NCBI RefSeq assembly: GCF_036320965.1
Contig: NC_092231.1
Coordinates: 26,598,894-26,662,893 of the forward strand
Source of the DNA: Panulirus ornatus
Taxonomy: Eukaryota > Arthropoda > Malacostraca > Decapoda > Palinuridae
Reading direction: 5' to 3'
Length of the DNA: 64,000 nucleotides
Shown: piece by piece, positions 33,330-45,614 of the stretch
How the letters are laid out: each line of letters begins with the position of its first letter
Numbering within the stretch: the first letter of the stretch is position 1
Program-made: the position numbers and the translations under genes
Notes under the pieces: model-generated
Databases searched by the model: none
What the model saw: only the letters and a program-made list of their open reading frames with translations
What the model was told of the DNA's origin: nothing

Positions 33330-33734
33330 AGCCCTAACCCTGCCCTGAACATTCACAGGCCCAATCTTACCCTACAAACCGTCCCTGACTCGCCCTACAT
33401 ATAGGTCCCGACCCTGTCCTACACACACAATATCTCAGTCCTGCTCTGCACACACAGGCCTCGACTTTGCCCTACATACAATCCCCAATCCTACATTACA
33501 CACAGGCCCCGACCTTGCTATACATACAGGCCCCGACCCTGCTCTACGCACACACACGCATCAACCCTGCCTTACACACAGACCTAGACCCTGCCATACA
33601 ACCCCCCCCCCCCCACACACACACACACACACACACGCACACAAACGCCGATCCTGTTCTACACACGCTCCAACCCTGCCTTATACACAGACCACGACCC
33701 TGCCTTAGACACACACAGACCACGACCCTGCCTT

Positions 33735-33735
<1 letters not shown>
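33330..33735. repeat. Degenerate ~26-bp minisatellite with (CA)n interruptions
   Basis: Recurring phrases cacaggccccgaccctgccc + tacata; copies vary. A poly-C/(CA)n run lies at 33601-33636. Confidence 0.85.
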
Positions 33736-33796
<61 letters not shown>

Positions 33797-33801
33797 GCGC
33801 G
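33736..33801. repeat. (CA)n(CG)n microsatellite
   Basis: CA run ending in about nine CG units. Confidence 0.96.
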
Positions 33802-33822
33802 ACCCTGCCCTTCACCCTCACC

Positions 33823-34236
33823 ACTCCATCCATTCGCAAATTAGCCATGATGACATCACACACACCCCTGCCGCAGACCCACCTTCATCTGGAACCACTC
33901 GCCTTCCTCTCTACCTACTCGCACACACGCCTTGCACACTTGATAAGAATTTATCATTGCTTCTGGTAATTCTTTTCCCAGACTATGTATTCACAAGACC
34001 TTCGATAAGGCATCTTTATCATTCCTATCATATGCTTTCTCCAGATCCGTAAATGCCACGTTCAGATCCATCTGTTTCTCAAAGTCTTTCTCAGACATAT
34101 TATTTAAAGCAAACACCTGATTCACACAGCCTCTTCCACTCCTGAAACCACACTGTTCCTCCCCATAATGTTCTGTACCTGCCTTCACCCTCTCACTCAC
34201 CGCTCTCCCATACAAGGTAGCGCGTACTTTCCACAA
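33823..34236 (-). mobile_element. RTE-like LINE reverse transcriptase fragment, inverted half
   Basis: On the minus strand it encodes LYGRAVSERVKAG, EEQCGFRSGRGCVNQVFALN and VAFTDLEKAYDR, ending near the RQGC(VMS) motif (gatgacatcacacacccctgccgcag, at about 33849). It abuts a sense-strand 3' fragment of the same LINE at 34285. Together they match the arrangement left by twin priming. Confidence 0.85.
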
Positions 34237-34284
34237 ACTTATACCGCTTTAGTTCGAGTACTCACCCTTGTCCCCCTTGGCTTT

Positions 34285-34805
34285 GATCGAGGTTTGTGGT
34301 TTGATCGACTAAGTAATGAAAGGGGAAGAGAGAGAGGTGTAGTAATAAAAAGAGTGTAGCTGAGAGAGTTGAAGAGGGTGTGCTGAAATGGTCTGTACAT
34401 TTGGAGAGAACGAGTGTGGAGAGGTTGACATAGAGGATTCATGTGTCAGAAGTGGAGGGAACGTGGAGAACCGGGAGACCAAACAGGAAATGGAAAGATG
34501 GGGTGAAAAAGGTTTTGGGCTTTTGGGGCCTGAACATGTAGGAGGGTAAAAGGCGTGCACGGAATAGAGCGAATTAGAGCGATATCTTATACAGGGGACG
34601 ATGTGCAGTCAATGGATTGAACCAAGGCATATGAAGCAGCCGGAATAAGCCATGGAAAGGTCTTTGTGGCGTGGTTGTGAACAGGGAGCTGTATTGTCTG
34701 TTCATTACACATGACAGCGAAAGAATAGATGTGAGCGAATGGGAACTTTTTTCGTCCGTTCCTGTTGCTACCTTGCTAACGCAGGAAACGGCGAATGAAT
34801 ATAAA
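34285..34805 (+). mobile_element. RTE-like LINE 3' fragment, sense half
   Basis: Begins at the region encoding WFDRLSNE (ggtttgatcgactaagtaat), runs through gctgaaatggtctgtacatt (KWSVHLE) and ggcctgaacatgtaggaggg, and ends with the long 3' UTR and core cttgctaacgcaggaaacgg at about 34790. All frames are broken; moderately old. Confidence 0.85.
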
Positions 34806-34956
34806 AGAATTATACTAATAACTATAATAGTAATGATAATTTTAATATATTTATATGATTATGATTATATAATTATAATTATAATGATATTGATATTGTA
34901 AATATCAGTGATAATGCTAATGATAACAGTGGTTGGAACAGGGCTGTTTTGGTATT

Positions 34957-34958
<2 letters not shown>
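34806..34958. repeat. AT-rich tail and (AT)-simple sequence
   Basis: taataactataatag and taattataattataat-type imperfect repeats follow the LINE end. Confidence 0.75.

Positions 34959-35001
<43 letters not shown>
34959..35001. repeat. (TG)n microsatellite
   Basis: About 21 TG units. Confidence 0.97.
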
Positions 35002-35005
<4 letters not shown>

Positions 35006-35561
35006 CATTTGTATTTTCACCTCAGAATTATAAGTCTAATAAACTTTCAGTAAAATTGCGTTTCTTTTTGGATTTTATGCTGCACAAGTTCATGTGTTCC
35101 TGAAGTGTTGTTTTTTCCTTTTCTGAAACATGATAGCATTTTAGTCTCCCTTCAGAAAAAAAAAAAGGAATCCTGTCGTTTTCTCACTCAAAGAAAATGG
35201 CGCGTCGTCCACTCAACTCGGGGAGTCTGGATGGGCAAGTTGACTTGGAAATCCCAGTTTAAAACTTGGAGTGGAGGAAACTTATTTGTTGCGCACGGGA
35301 CCACGTTTTTAAATTCAGAATCGAGTTGTGGCACCGGGAATCAGATTTTGGCCCTCGTCTGGTGGGGTGAGGGGTAGTGCCTCCCTGAGACTCCTGATTC
35401 CTGGCACTCCAGGGGGCCATTGTTGTCGTGGGTGAGTGTACCAGGCCGGGGTACCTGTCTGGCGCGGGGACCTGTACGTAGCTCACGTTTGCTTGTTCTC
35501 CTTGCCTCTCCTTCTACCTCGGTGACGCTTGTTCTCCCTCGCAAGGCTCGTGTGTCCCCCC
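35002..35561. other. Unassigned sequence
   Basis: No recognised domain. Confidence 0.35.

Positions 35562-35630
<69 letters not shown>
35562..35630. repeat. (TC)n microsatellite
   Basis: About 34 TC units. Confidence 0.97.
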
Positions 35631-35635
<5 letters not shown>

Positions 35636-35869
35636 AGGGTGGTTAGAGGAGATGAAGAAGAGGTGGGACGGGAGAAGGGATAGTTTGACGTGGAAGACGA
35701 AGACTAAAGAGTGTCGCCAGATGTGTGGTGATTGTTGTTGCCTTTGGGTGATTTTCTGGAAGCGTGTTCTTGGTGCCATATTTATAGACCCCCAGCAGAC
35801 TTGGGGGAGGGTGTATGTGTCTATTCTATCTTTTGTTATTTTGTACACTGTGTATATGGACGGATGATT

Positions 35870-38800
35870 GGAGCCTCCCTGAGTGCTCTGAGGCTACGTG
35901 TGGAGCAAGGATGTTCCACGTATGTACTGTTGTGAGATGCTGGAGTTGTGTGTGGTTCGTGTTGTCGTTGTCATCAAGTTCCTGCCATACGTTTTGAGGC
36001 TGATTCCTTACATACGTACCGACTGGTTTATCTGTAGTCGTTCGCGCTGTTCTACGATGTTTTTAATGTCGGAGTCATTTTTCATTTGTGACGACTCGTA
36101 CAGCTTTATTTTGTGTCCAGTGTGACCTCAGCAGGCGAGATTTGGAGGCGAGGGACGTTGGTAACTAGTAAGTTAGGCCAGGCGTTATCATGACCTTGAC
36201 TAGGTGAAATTTTTGGTTCTGTGGAAGGGGTTAGTGTATGACTCAGGATTTTGCAGCTTCTTGTGCGCTCTCATGTTACCTTCTAAGGTTATATTGTTGG
36301 GTTTTATTCTTCTTAGCGCCGCTGTAGTAAAAAAAAATTTTTGTATGTTGTTTCTTCCTGTCCTCTCGAATTTTTTGAGTCTGTACCAAACGGGTATGTT
36401 CTGGAAGGGAGTTGTTCGAGACTACCATTTGTGTGGCGTCGTCGTCACAGATGTTCGTGGCACCAACTTGTGGGGGAACTTCAGCTGTGTTAAGTTATAT
36501 ATATAGTGTTGGTGATGGGGCGCTGCCCTGGGGTACCCCGCTTAGTAGAGGGAATTTAGGGTGACGCAGCAGAGTAGATGATGATTTCTGCAATGCATTG
36601 GTCTAGAAAGATACACATGAGTCTTTCTGTGATCTCTAATATGCCTAGTTGTAGTAGTTTATATTGTAGGCCGTTTAATCTCACTTCGTCAAAGGCTTTG
36701 CGTTTCTTTGTATAACTATAATGTATTCCTTGTCCTCTGGAAATAGCAATTTTTCTGACGCAATCGCAATTGTTGAGATGGTTTTCTGCTTCTCCGGAAG
36801 CCGTAGTGACTAGGGTTATGAAGGGTGTTGTTTTCGAGGTGTCCCTGGGGCTTGTGCGAGAGATATGGGGCGGTAGTTCTTCGGGTCTGTTTCTGGCCAT
36901 TCTTGGTTTTGGTATCAGTGTTACTCTGGCATCTGAACCTGCGAGGAAAGTATCCTATGCATTGTAAATATTGAGAAGGGACTGTACTCCTTTTGGAGGT
37001 AGCATGTTAAATCGCCTCTTATCTCTTTTATCTTTTCCCGGGGCTGAGTTCTTGGCCTTCTGGATGGCTGGCTGTACGAAGCTCCAGCAAGTCAACTGCC
37101 AGTGAGAGGCGGGTGTTAGGGGACAGTCGGGCTGAGTCTGTGGTCTAGTGTAACATGGTTCTTTCTCTGCTCCGAGCCAGCCAGTCGGTTACTTTTTTCA
37201 TCTTCTTGATAATAGTTGGCGTTTTCTTCAGGCGTAATGTGGAACACTGTTTTCCACGTGTTCATGAATTGTGCTGCCATACCTTCATCATCATCAGTCT
37301 TGTTATTGATGCCTTTCAAATGGATTCTGGAATTCCCCTGTAAGCGGCTGACTTCTTGCCAGAATGCTTTTGGGTCACACTGTATTTCTACGCAAGGGAG
37401 TTGATCGTATTTTCCCAGTGCAGGTTATCTTGTTCGCTTGGAGGTCCTTACATTGATGGTACCAGCAGAGCGAATGTCCAGCCATAGGACGTGGCGTAGC
37501 TAGGATATTTCTGGAGTGGGCGGAGGTATGATAATGTCTTGTGTCTGTGGATAGGGACTGGTTGATTGCGCTTTTTCGATGGTTTCATACTACCTGTCTT
37601 GAGCATTGTCTATTTCAAGGTCGATATTAGGGAGATTTTTGTTGATTGTTTCACTAAATAGGTTCCAGTTGGCGATCTAGGTAGCCAGCCGTTGTGTACC
37701 GGGAGTGAGGAGGGAAGCGGTTGACACTGACTATCGCGTTAATATGATCGCTGCATGTTAGCTGTGGGCAGCGCAGCAGGTTTTACCATTTCCAAGTGTT
37801 ATATCTGGTGTGGTCAGGCCTGAGTGACCTTATAAGGTTGGGAAGTTTGGCCTCTGATGTTGAGCACCAAAACGTTTCATTAGGTTTAATATATTACCGC
37901 CTGTGGTGTTTGTGGTAGGGTGCCCAAGGTTTGTTTGACTAGCGGTGAAAACATTGATGGTTTTGGTACCCTAAGGATGTTGTAGTAATCTGGGAACATA
38001 GGACATGCCCGCCTTGTGCGTGTAGGGATGTGGGGATATAGGTAGCAGGATTATTAGCCGGGTCCAGTGATGTCATTATGTTTACAGATCATATGTCAGA
38101 GAACTGGACGTCATCTGTGATCTCGTGTTGTTGGCCATTCCCGCCGGCCAACCCGCGTAGTGGCTCGCTCAGTCGGCAGGTTTGATATTCCAGGATCGTA
38201 ATTATGTGTGGTTTGAGACTCCATGGCAGTTAATCAGACCCACTTGGAATGGTTTTTCCATCATGTGTGCGTTTATAAGGTCAAAGCGTCCGCTTGTCCA
38301 GTGTTGCAAGTTTTATGAAATTATTTTTTAATTAAGTCTAATAAGTGAAAATTATTTCTGCTTGCTTTTGTTTTTAGGTCGATTTCTCACATGAGAAATG
38401 TTGGTCGGGTATTATTTCGGTTCAGTTGTTTACCCTTTGTTTGTATTGCCATTTTCCTGACATCACATTTCATGGCTGTGGCTGAGTGAACCTTTTTTCA
38501 GTGCTAGCATTTTGGGTAGGTTGCTTGGCATTCCCTCCATGTGTGGTTCTTTTTAGAGCGTAGTGAACATAACTTGTAATCACATACCTTGGTGGTGTGG
38601 GCGTCAGTTGCATTATACAGCCAGGAGCCGAGAGATGCAGCCAGGGAGCCGGGAGGTGAAGTGTATCGATTCATTTCGATGGCATAGTTTGAGTCCATCT
38701 TGGCAGCCTTGATCAGCCATATCTACCGAGTCACATTGGATTTTATGCGTCTTTGATCTCAGGAATTTAGGTACACGGGCGACTTTTGCTCAGCTCTTTT

Positions 38801-38960
38801 TCTTTTCTCTTCGTCATCTGTGATGTGTTCCAGGTCTTTGTCCTGAAGTGTCTCATGTTGTACAGTTTGACGGATCTACGACAGGAGATGTCTGGAGGAC
38901 ATTGCATTGTAAATGTTTCTCTACCCAGTGCTTGGGTGACTTTATTATTATTGAACATTA
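35870..38960 (-). mobile_element. Decayed Jockey-like LINE with ORF1, endonuclease and RT remains
   Basis: Read on the minus strand. Possible Cys/His knuckle remains of a gag-like ORF1 lie at 38500-38960 (HTWRECQA..YPKC). The endonuclease region at about 37660-37920 has LGHPTTNTTGGNILNLM, PDITLGNG and then SDHINAIVSVN, matching the PDxT and SDH motifs of AP endonucleases. The RT region at about 36410-37330 has KAFDEVRLNGLQYKLLQLGI at 36630-36690, then SGVPQGSAPSP near 36520. CDDDATQMV near 36440-36465 stands in place of YADDTQ. A C-terminal QNKAVRVVTNEK lies near 36080-36115. Frames are broken by many stops and shifts. Endpoints are approximate and the ORF1 part is the least certain. Confidence 0.75.
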
Positions 38961-39049
38961 AATCATATGACTTGACATTACTGAAATACAGATTTACTTC
39001 CCCGTAGTTGTCTGTAGTGTCCGCGGGAGTATGTTCTCTAGAGCAGGAC

Positions 39050-39740
39050 TTACACCCTACAGCACATTCGAGCCCCGGGCACGCCGAATCTTTTTTCGCT
39101 CCATCTTTTCATCACATACATGGTCTTCCTGTTCTCCTTGTCCCCACATTTTTTGACACATTTGCATATATTTCTCTCTGTCAACTTCTCTTCTCACTCA
39201 TTCTTTTCATATGACTAAATCATTTCAGTACACCTTCATCTCTCTCAACCACATTCTTCATATTAGCACACCTTTCTCTTACCCTGTCATTTTTTACTCC
39301 AGCGACCCTCCTCACACTAAATCTTGTCCTAATGCATTTCATTTCCAACACATTCACGTCTTTCCATGCATTGGGATCTATATACTATACCTTGAAACAT
39401 GCATGCCCATCTTCACCCTCCCAGATAATGACATCTCTTTCCACACATTCCTCAATGCTCCCAGAACATTCGCCCCCTCGTCTACCCTATGACTCACCTC
39501 ATCCCCCATGATTCCGTTCACTGCCATTTCCACTCCCAGGTATCTAAAACACAACTTCCCTAAGTTTTCTCCATTCCGACTTGCACCCCAGCTAACCTGT
39601 CTCTTTCCATTAGTGTCCCAAATAACTTATTTTATTCACATTTATTCTCAACTTTCTCCTTTCATACGCTCCCAAACTCAGTCATTAATTTCTACAGTTT
39701 GTCTCACGAATCTGCCATCAGCGCCGTGACACCAGCGAAC
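39050..39740 (-). mobile_element. Old RTE-like LINE fragment
   Basis: Minus-strand copy of the C-terminal half of the RTE-like LINE. In inverse orientation it aligns to the regions encoding VKCFRYLGV (ggtatctaaaacacaa), EGANVLGAL (cccagaacattcgcc) and KWFSHMKR (cttttcatatgactaaatca). It is strongly diverged and truncated at both ends. Confidence 0.8.
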
Positions 39741-40224
39741 AACAGTTGCCTCACTCAAGAACGTACACTAGTGTTTACATGACAGATATCCCCACATTTC
39801 TTTCCTTCTAAAGTACCATCTTTCATAGTACATTATTCAATAGGCCCTTTTTTCCCAGTGCCTTCTTCTTATTGTTGTAATTCCGTCGTTTTGCGTTACA
39901 GTATTTGTTCGTAATCCCTATTGTAAGTTGTATAATTTATAATGAGTACCTTTACTTTGTAGTCCCTATTGTTTTTTTTTTTTTTTGAATGAATACCAGT
40001 CATACACAAAGACATCTTAAAAGTCGTTCAGAGGAAACTATGACGGATTAAACTTGGAGATCCACTTCATCGTTATTGAGAATCAACATTTGTAAGTGAT
40101 TGTAAGACTAGGTTTTTCATGAATACCAATCGAGCGAGACAATGGCGGGCAGCGCTGGTCGCTTGTACACGCTCCGACAGAGATGCGTTTGTTTATTTAT
40201 TGCGTCTTTGAAGACGTGGATTAA
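39741..40224. other. Unassigned sequence
   Basis: Includes a T-run at 39971-39985. Nothing recognised. Confidence 0.35.
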
Positions 40225-40625
40225 ACCGTGTGATGTGACGTTCCTGAGCGAGGTATAGTGTGGACTGACTATACCGTGTGATTTGACGGTCCTGAGCGAG
40301 GAATGGTGTAGAGTATACCGTGTGGTGTGACGGTCCTGAGCGAGGTATGGCGTGGACTGTATACCGTGTGGTGTGACGGTACTCAGTGAGGTGTGGTGTG
40401 GACTGTATACCGTGTGGTGTGACGGTGCTCAGTGAGGTGTGGTGTGGACTGTATACCGTGTGGTGTGACGGTACTCAGTGAGGTGTGGTGTGGACTGTAT
40501 ACCGTGTGGTGTGACGGTGCTCAGTGAGGTATGGCGTGGACTGTATACCGTGTGGTGTGACGGTACTCAGTGAGGTGTGGTGTGGACTGTATACCTTGTG
40601 GTGTGACGGTACTCAGTGAGGTATA
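40225..40625. repeat. 46-bp minisatellite
   Basis: About eight copies of ccgtgtggtgtgacggtact + cagtgaggtgtggtgtggac + tgtata. The 5' copies are more degenerate. Confidence 0.95.
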
Positions 40626-40849
40626 CGTCCAAAATAGGGTTTTGTATAAACTTGGGCGGTTATGCAGTGTGGGTTACTAATGACAGTGCTCTGTACTGGA
40701 TGGTGTGTGTGTGAATAATGAATAGTCATAGTGAATGGTGAAGGATATTTATGGCTGGTAAATTAGATCTTTTTTTAGTGAGCAGATATTTTACCGGTCG
40801 TTTTACACGGCACCAGTCGGTAAAAAGAAAAAAAAAATTGACGAAAGTA

Positions 40850-41268
40850 ACGTAACCTAACCTAGCTCAAGTAACGTACTTAACCTAACCTACCCCAAGT
40901 AACGTAACGTAACCTAAATCCAAGTAACGTAACCTAACCTAGCTCAAGTAACGTACCTGACGTAACTAACCTACCCCAAGTAACGTAACATAACCTAAAT
41001 CCAAGTAACGTAACGTAACCTAAATCCAAGTAACGTAGTTAACCTAATTAGCCTACCCCAAGTAACGTAACCTAACCTAGCTCGTCACGTACCTAACCTA
41101 ACCTGACCTACCCCAAGTAACGTAACCTAACCTAGCTCGTCACGTACCTAACCTAACCTGACCTACCCCAAGTAACGTAACCTAACCTAAATCCAAGTAA
41201 CGTACCTAAGTAACCTAGCATAACCTGCTAAGTAACCTAACCTAACTTGATAACCTTACCTAAACTAA
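40850..41268. repeat. Telomere-like (CCTAA)-rich minisatellite
   Basis: Units of about 24 bp such as aagtaacgtaacctaaccta + cccc, mixed with aacctaacctagctc and aacctaaatcc. CCTAA/AACCT is the complement of the arthropod telomere repeat TTAGG, but here it is interspersed with gtaacg, so it reads as an interstitial, degenerate array. Confidence 0.85.
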
Positions 41269-43287
41269 ACGTTTACTAAAGAAGATTCCCTTCACGTTGT
41301 ACGGAACAATAACCACACAGTGTCTGTGTCGTGGGTTTTGTGGTAAACGTGAGCTGAGCTCCAGCAGGAGTCCCCATCGTTGAGACTGGTGCAGGTATCC
41401 AGGTACCTGTTGCTGGGGGGTCATCACTCTCCACCTGTATGGACTGGATGGAAAGCTTTTTTTTTTTTTATCCATTAGTTGGCTCGTGATATTGTGGCAA
41501 GATATGAAAAACGAACTCTATAACCTGGGCTGATGGTGTAAGAAGTAGTTCCCACCGTACAGAAAGTGGGCGGCTGTTCTGGAATGAGAGGTTTATTTAT
41601 ATACAGATTTTGTGTGTGTTGTTGATTATGAAGATGAAGTATGATATTATGTATTAACTAGATGAGAGAGTCCAAGGATGATGTATGTATGAGATCTTAA
41701 TAGATGGCGTCATGAACACGGTGTTCAGGACCCTTGCCCTGTGTACTGTAGCAGTCATGCTGTGTTTGTTGTTTATGTACTGAAATTTTCAAGTGTATGC
41801 AGAAAGAAAGAAGAAAGATCAGCATATATTTTCATCCTTTTATTTCTGAAGGTATTGAGGAAGGTAATGGGGTTTAGAATTATGTGTATTGGGGCAACAG
41901 GATAGTCATAAAATTTATTGTAAATTTGTGTGTGTTACTTATATGTAACGATTTGAGGCTGAATGACCACAATAGGCGTCTGCCAGTAAATCAAAACATG
42001 ATATAGTAAAGCTCACCCGATGTTTACATGTGTTACCAGAATGACTGATAATATAGTATAACGTAGGCTAACCCACACAGCACCTTTGGTGGTTAGGGGC
42101 CAGAACCATATCATGGCAGGCTATGTAATGCTTAAGGGTCAGGTGAAGGACCAGGCTATCATGGCCAGGGAATGTATCGTGCTCATGGATCGTTACGTCG
42201 TGCTCATTGGAGCTAATTTCTGGTAACGTTCTCGAGGCCGTAACAGAAGCTGTTGTCACGTTAACTCCACCAGTAGTGGTGGTTAGTAACGAAGCCAGTG
42301 AACAGTGTATGATAATCTTCGTCACACTATAACGCTAACATACAAGTCTAGTACCTTGTCTCTTCCTTCATTGTTTATATCGAATACTTTTCAGTTAATT
42401 GGTAGTTAACTTTGTTGTAAATTTGACGTCTTTGAAGGTGAGAGCACAATTTTTTCTTCGGGTGAAATATGTAAATCCAATGTTTCTTGTGGATTTTAAC
42501 TTTCAGTTTTGAAATACTCTCTGGTTTTCATAATCGAACCATTGTTTATTTGTTCCAGTTGGGGATGCATATTTGTGGTTTGCTGTATTTGATGAAAAAA
42601 AAAAAATCTATATGTATTCATTATTATGTATGTGTCCTATCGTGGTAGATGCAGGGTTGTTTACTGTTCCAGTGTTTTTAGTCTAATGTATGAATAGCTT
42701 TCTGTCTTGTTTTCAGGCTTAGCATTAAGAAACTTTTCTTTATGCATTTAGATACTTAAAAATGTATATTTCTCTGCGTATTTACGTCGTATTTCATGAG
42801 ATGTATTAATACTTCACGTATTACTAGGTTACGTATGGATACTGTCTTCAGTATATTATTTGTTATGTTTTCTTCCTTCGTTCAAACAAGAGCCATCATA
42901 CATGCTGTGAGGGCGTATATGGCCCTCAGATTACACTGGGAGACGGTGTCCAGAATGTTCGATTGGTGGTTATAACTTGACGTTAACGGCCTCCCCTAAT
43001 GACCCAACAGTCATCTGGCCTCATGTCCATAAAGCGAACCAGCCCTTGTTCAGAGAGAACTGATGGTTCATGAAAATTATATATATGTAACGAGTATTAA
43101 CCATTTCTGGCTTCATCACCACTTGTAGGTAAAAAAAGAAATTAAAAGAAATATACATCTTTGTCGGAGTTAACTTATACTTGGATGTCATTAATAAATT
43201 TTTGTCTCTCTTTTTCCGTATTGATATTACACTATGGCTTCCTCGTCGTTGCCCACCAATTGAGCGAGATTTTCGTATTATTTCCAG
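41269..43287 (+). other. Probable CELF intron upstream of the RRM2 exon
   Basis: AT-rich, largely unique sequence. Stray copies of the 'cgtgctcatgg/gtcgtgctcattgg' motif occur at 42175-42212. It ends in a splice acceptor, tttcgtattatttccag (43271-43287), with a pyrimidine-rich run. No other exon was recognised. Confidence 0.6.
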
Positions 43288-43367
43288 GTTGCGCGTTTGT
43301 GAAATACGGGTCGCACACAGAGGCTCAGGCCGCCATTAACACCCTTCACGGGAGTCAGACAATGCCG
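43288..43367 (+). CDS. bru3: CELF/Bruno RNA-binding protein, RRM2 internal exon (partial gene)
   Basis: An 80 bp internal exon. The first two bases complete a glycine codon (phase 1 entry), then it reads [19 protein letters not shown] and HGSQTMP. (G)CAFVKYG is the RNP1 strand of the second RNA-recognition motif of CELF/Bruno proteins, which bind U/GU-rich RNA and control splicing and translation in nucleus and cytoplasm. [13 protein letters not shown] matches the following helix and the conserved LHGSQTMPG loop. The acceptor is ttccag and the donor gtaagt is a near-perfect consensus. It leaves phase 0, matching the next exon at 54080, which starts GASSSLVV. Residue style fits the CELF3-6/bruno-3 group; the paralogue is inferred. 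A young LINE begins about 240 bp downstream. Confidence 0.88.
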
Positions 43368-43599
43368 GTAAGTTGCACTGTAAGTCACCATTGCCCTTTT
43401 TATAGTGTTCGTAAGTAGCACTGTAATTGTTTTTACATGTTCTTTTGTGTTAGTAACTTTCGTGTGTCGTTTGTCCTGATAAGTTTTTTTTTCTTCTTCT
43501 AAATTTGTGTGTTGTCGTTTTTGTCTTTCAATTGATCTTGTTTTTCTTTTGAATTAGTCTCTGGTGTCTGTGTACGTTTGAGTAATTTTTTTGTTATCT

Positions 43600-45135
<1,536 letters not shown>

Positions 45136-45367
45136 ATAGATAGATAATGTAATTAACCTGGGACCAGTTTCTGAAAGAGACTTGGTGCTACCTAGGACTT
45201 TTTTTAAGGCTCTTGCAGTCAAAGTCTGTGTTACTTACAGTAGCAGGGAAATGTGGACTCCGACGCCTCTGCACTGATGAGTTCTTTGACGAGACTGTAC
45301 TGCCGGTGATACAGCCCCGCCATAGTTGACTTTTCACTTGTGACATCTTGCAGGTGGTGCCCTGTAA
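45136..45367. other. Unassigned intronic sequence
   Basis: Non-repetitive; no splice-bounded frame recognised. Confidence 0.35.
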
Positions 45368-45502
<135 letters not shown>

Positions 45503-45600
45503 GGTTTCGTTGCATTATACATGACAGCTAGAGACTGAGTGTGAACGAATGTGGCCTTTGTTGTCTTTTCCTAGCGGTACCTCGCGCACAGTGAAATATA
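45503..45600 (+). mobile_element. RTE-like LINE long 3'-UTR fragment
   Basis: ggtttcgttgcattatacat, gacagctagagactgagtgt and cctagcggtacctcgc match the long form of the LINE 3' UTR. Confidence 0.75.
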
Positions 45601-45614
45601 GAACCAAGGTGTAT

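Noticed and set aside
36204..36506. 100-codon + frame with hydrophobic segments
   Set aside because: It lies opposite the Jockey-like RT remains on the minus strand and has no domain of its own.
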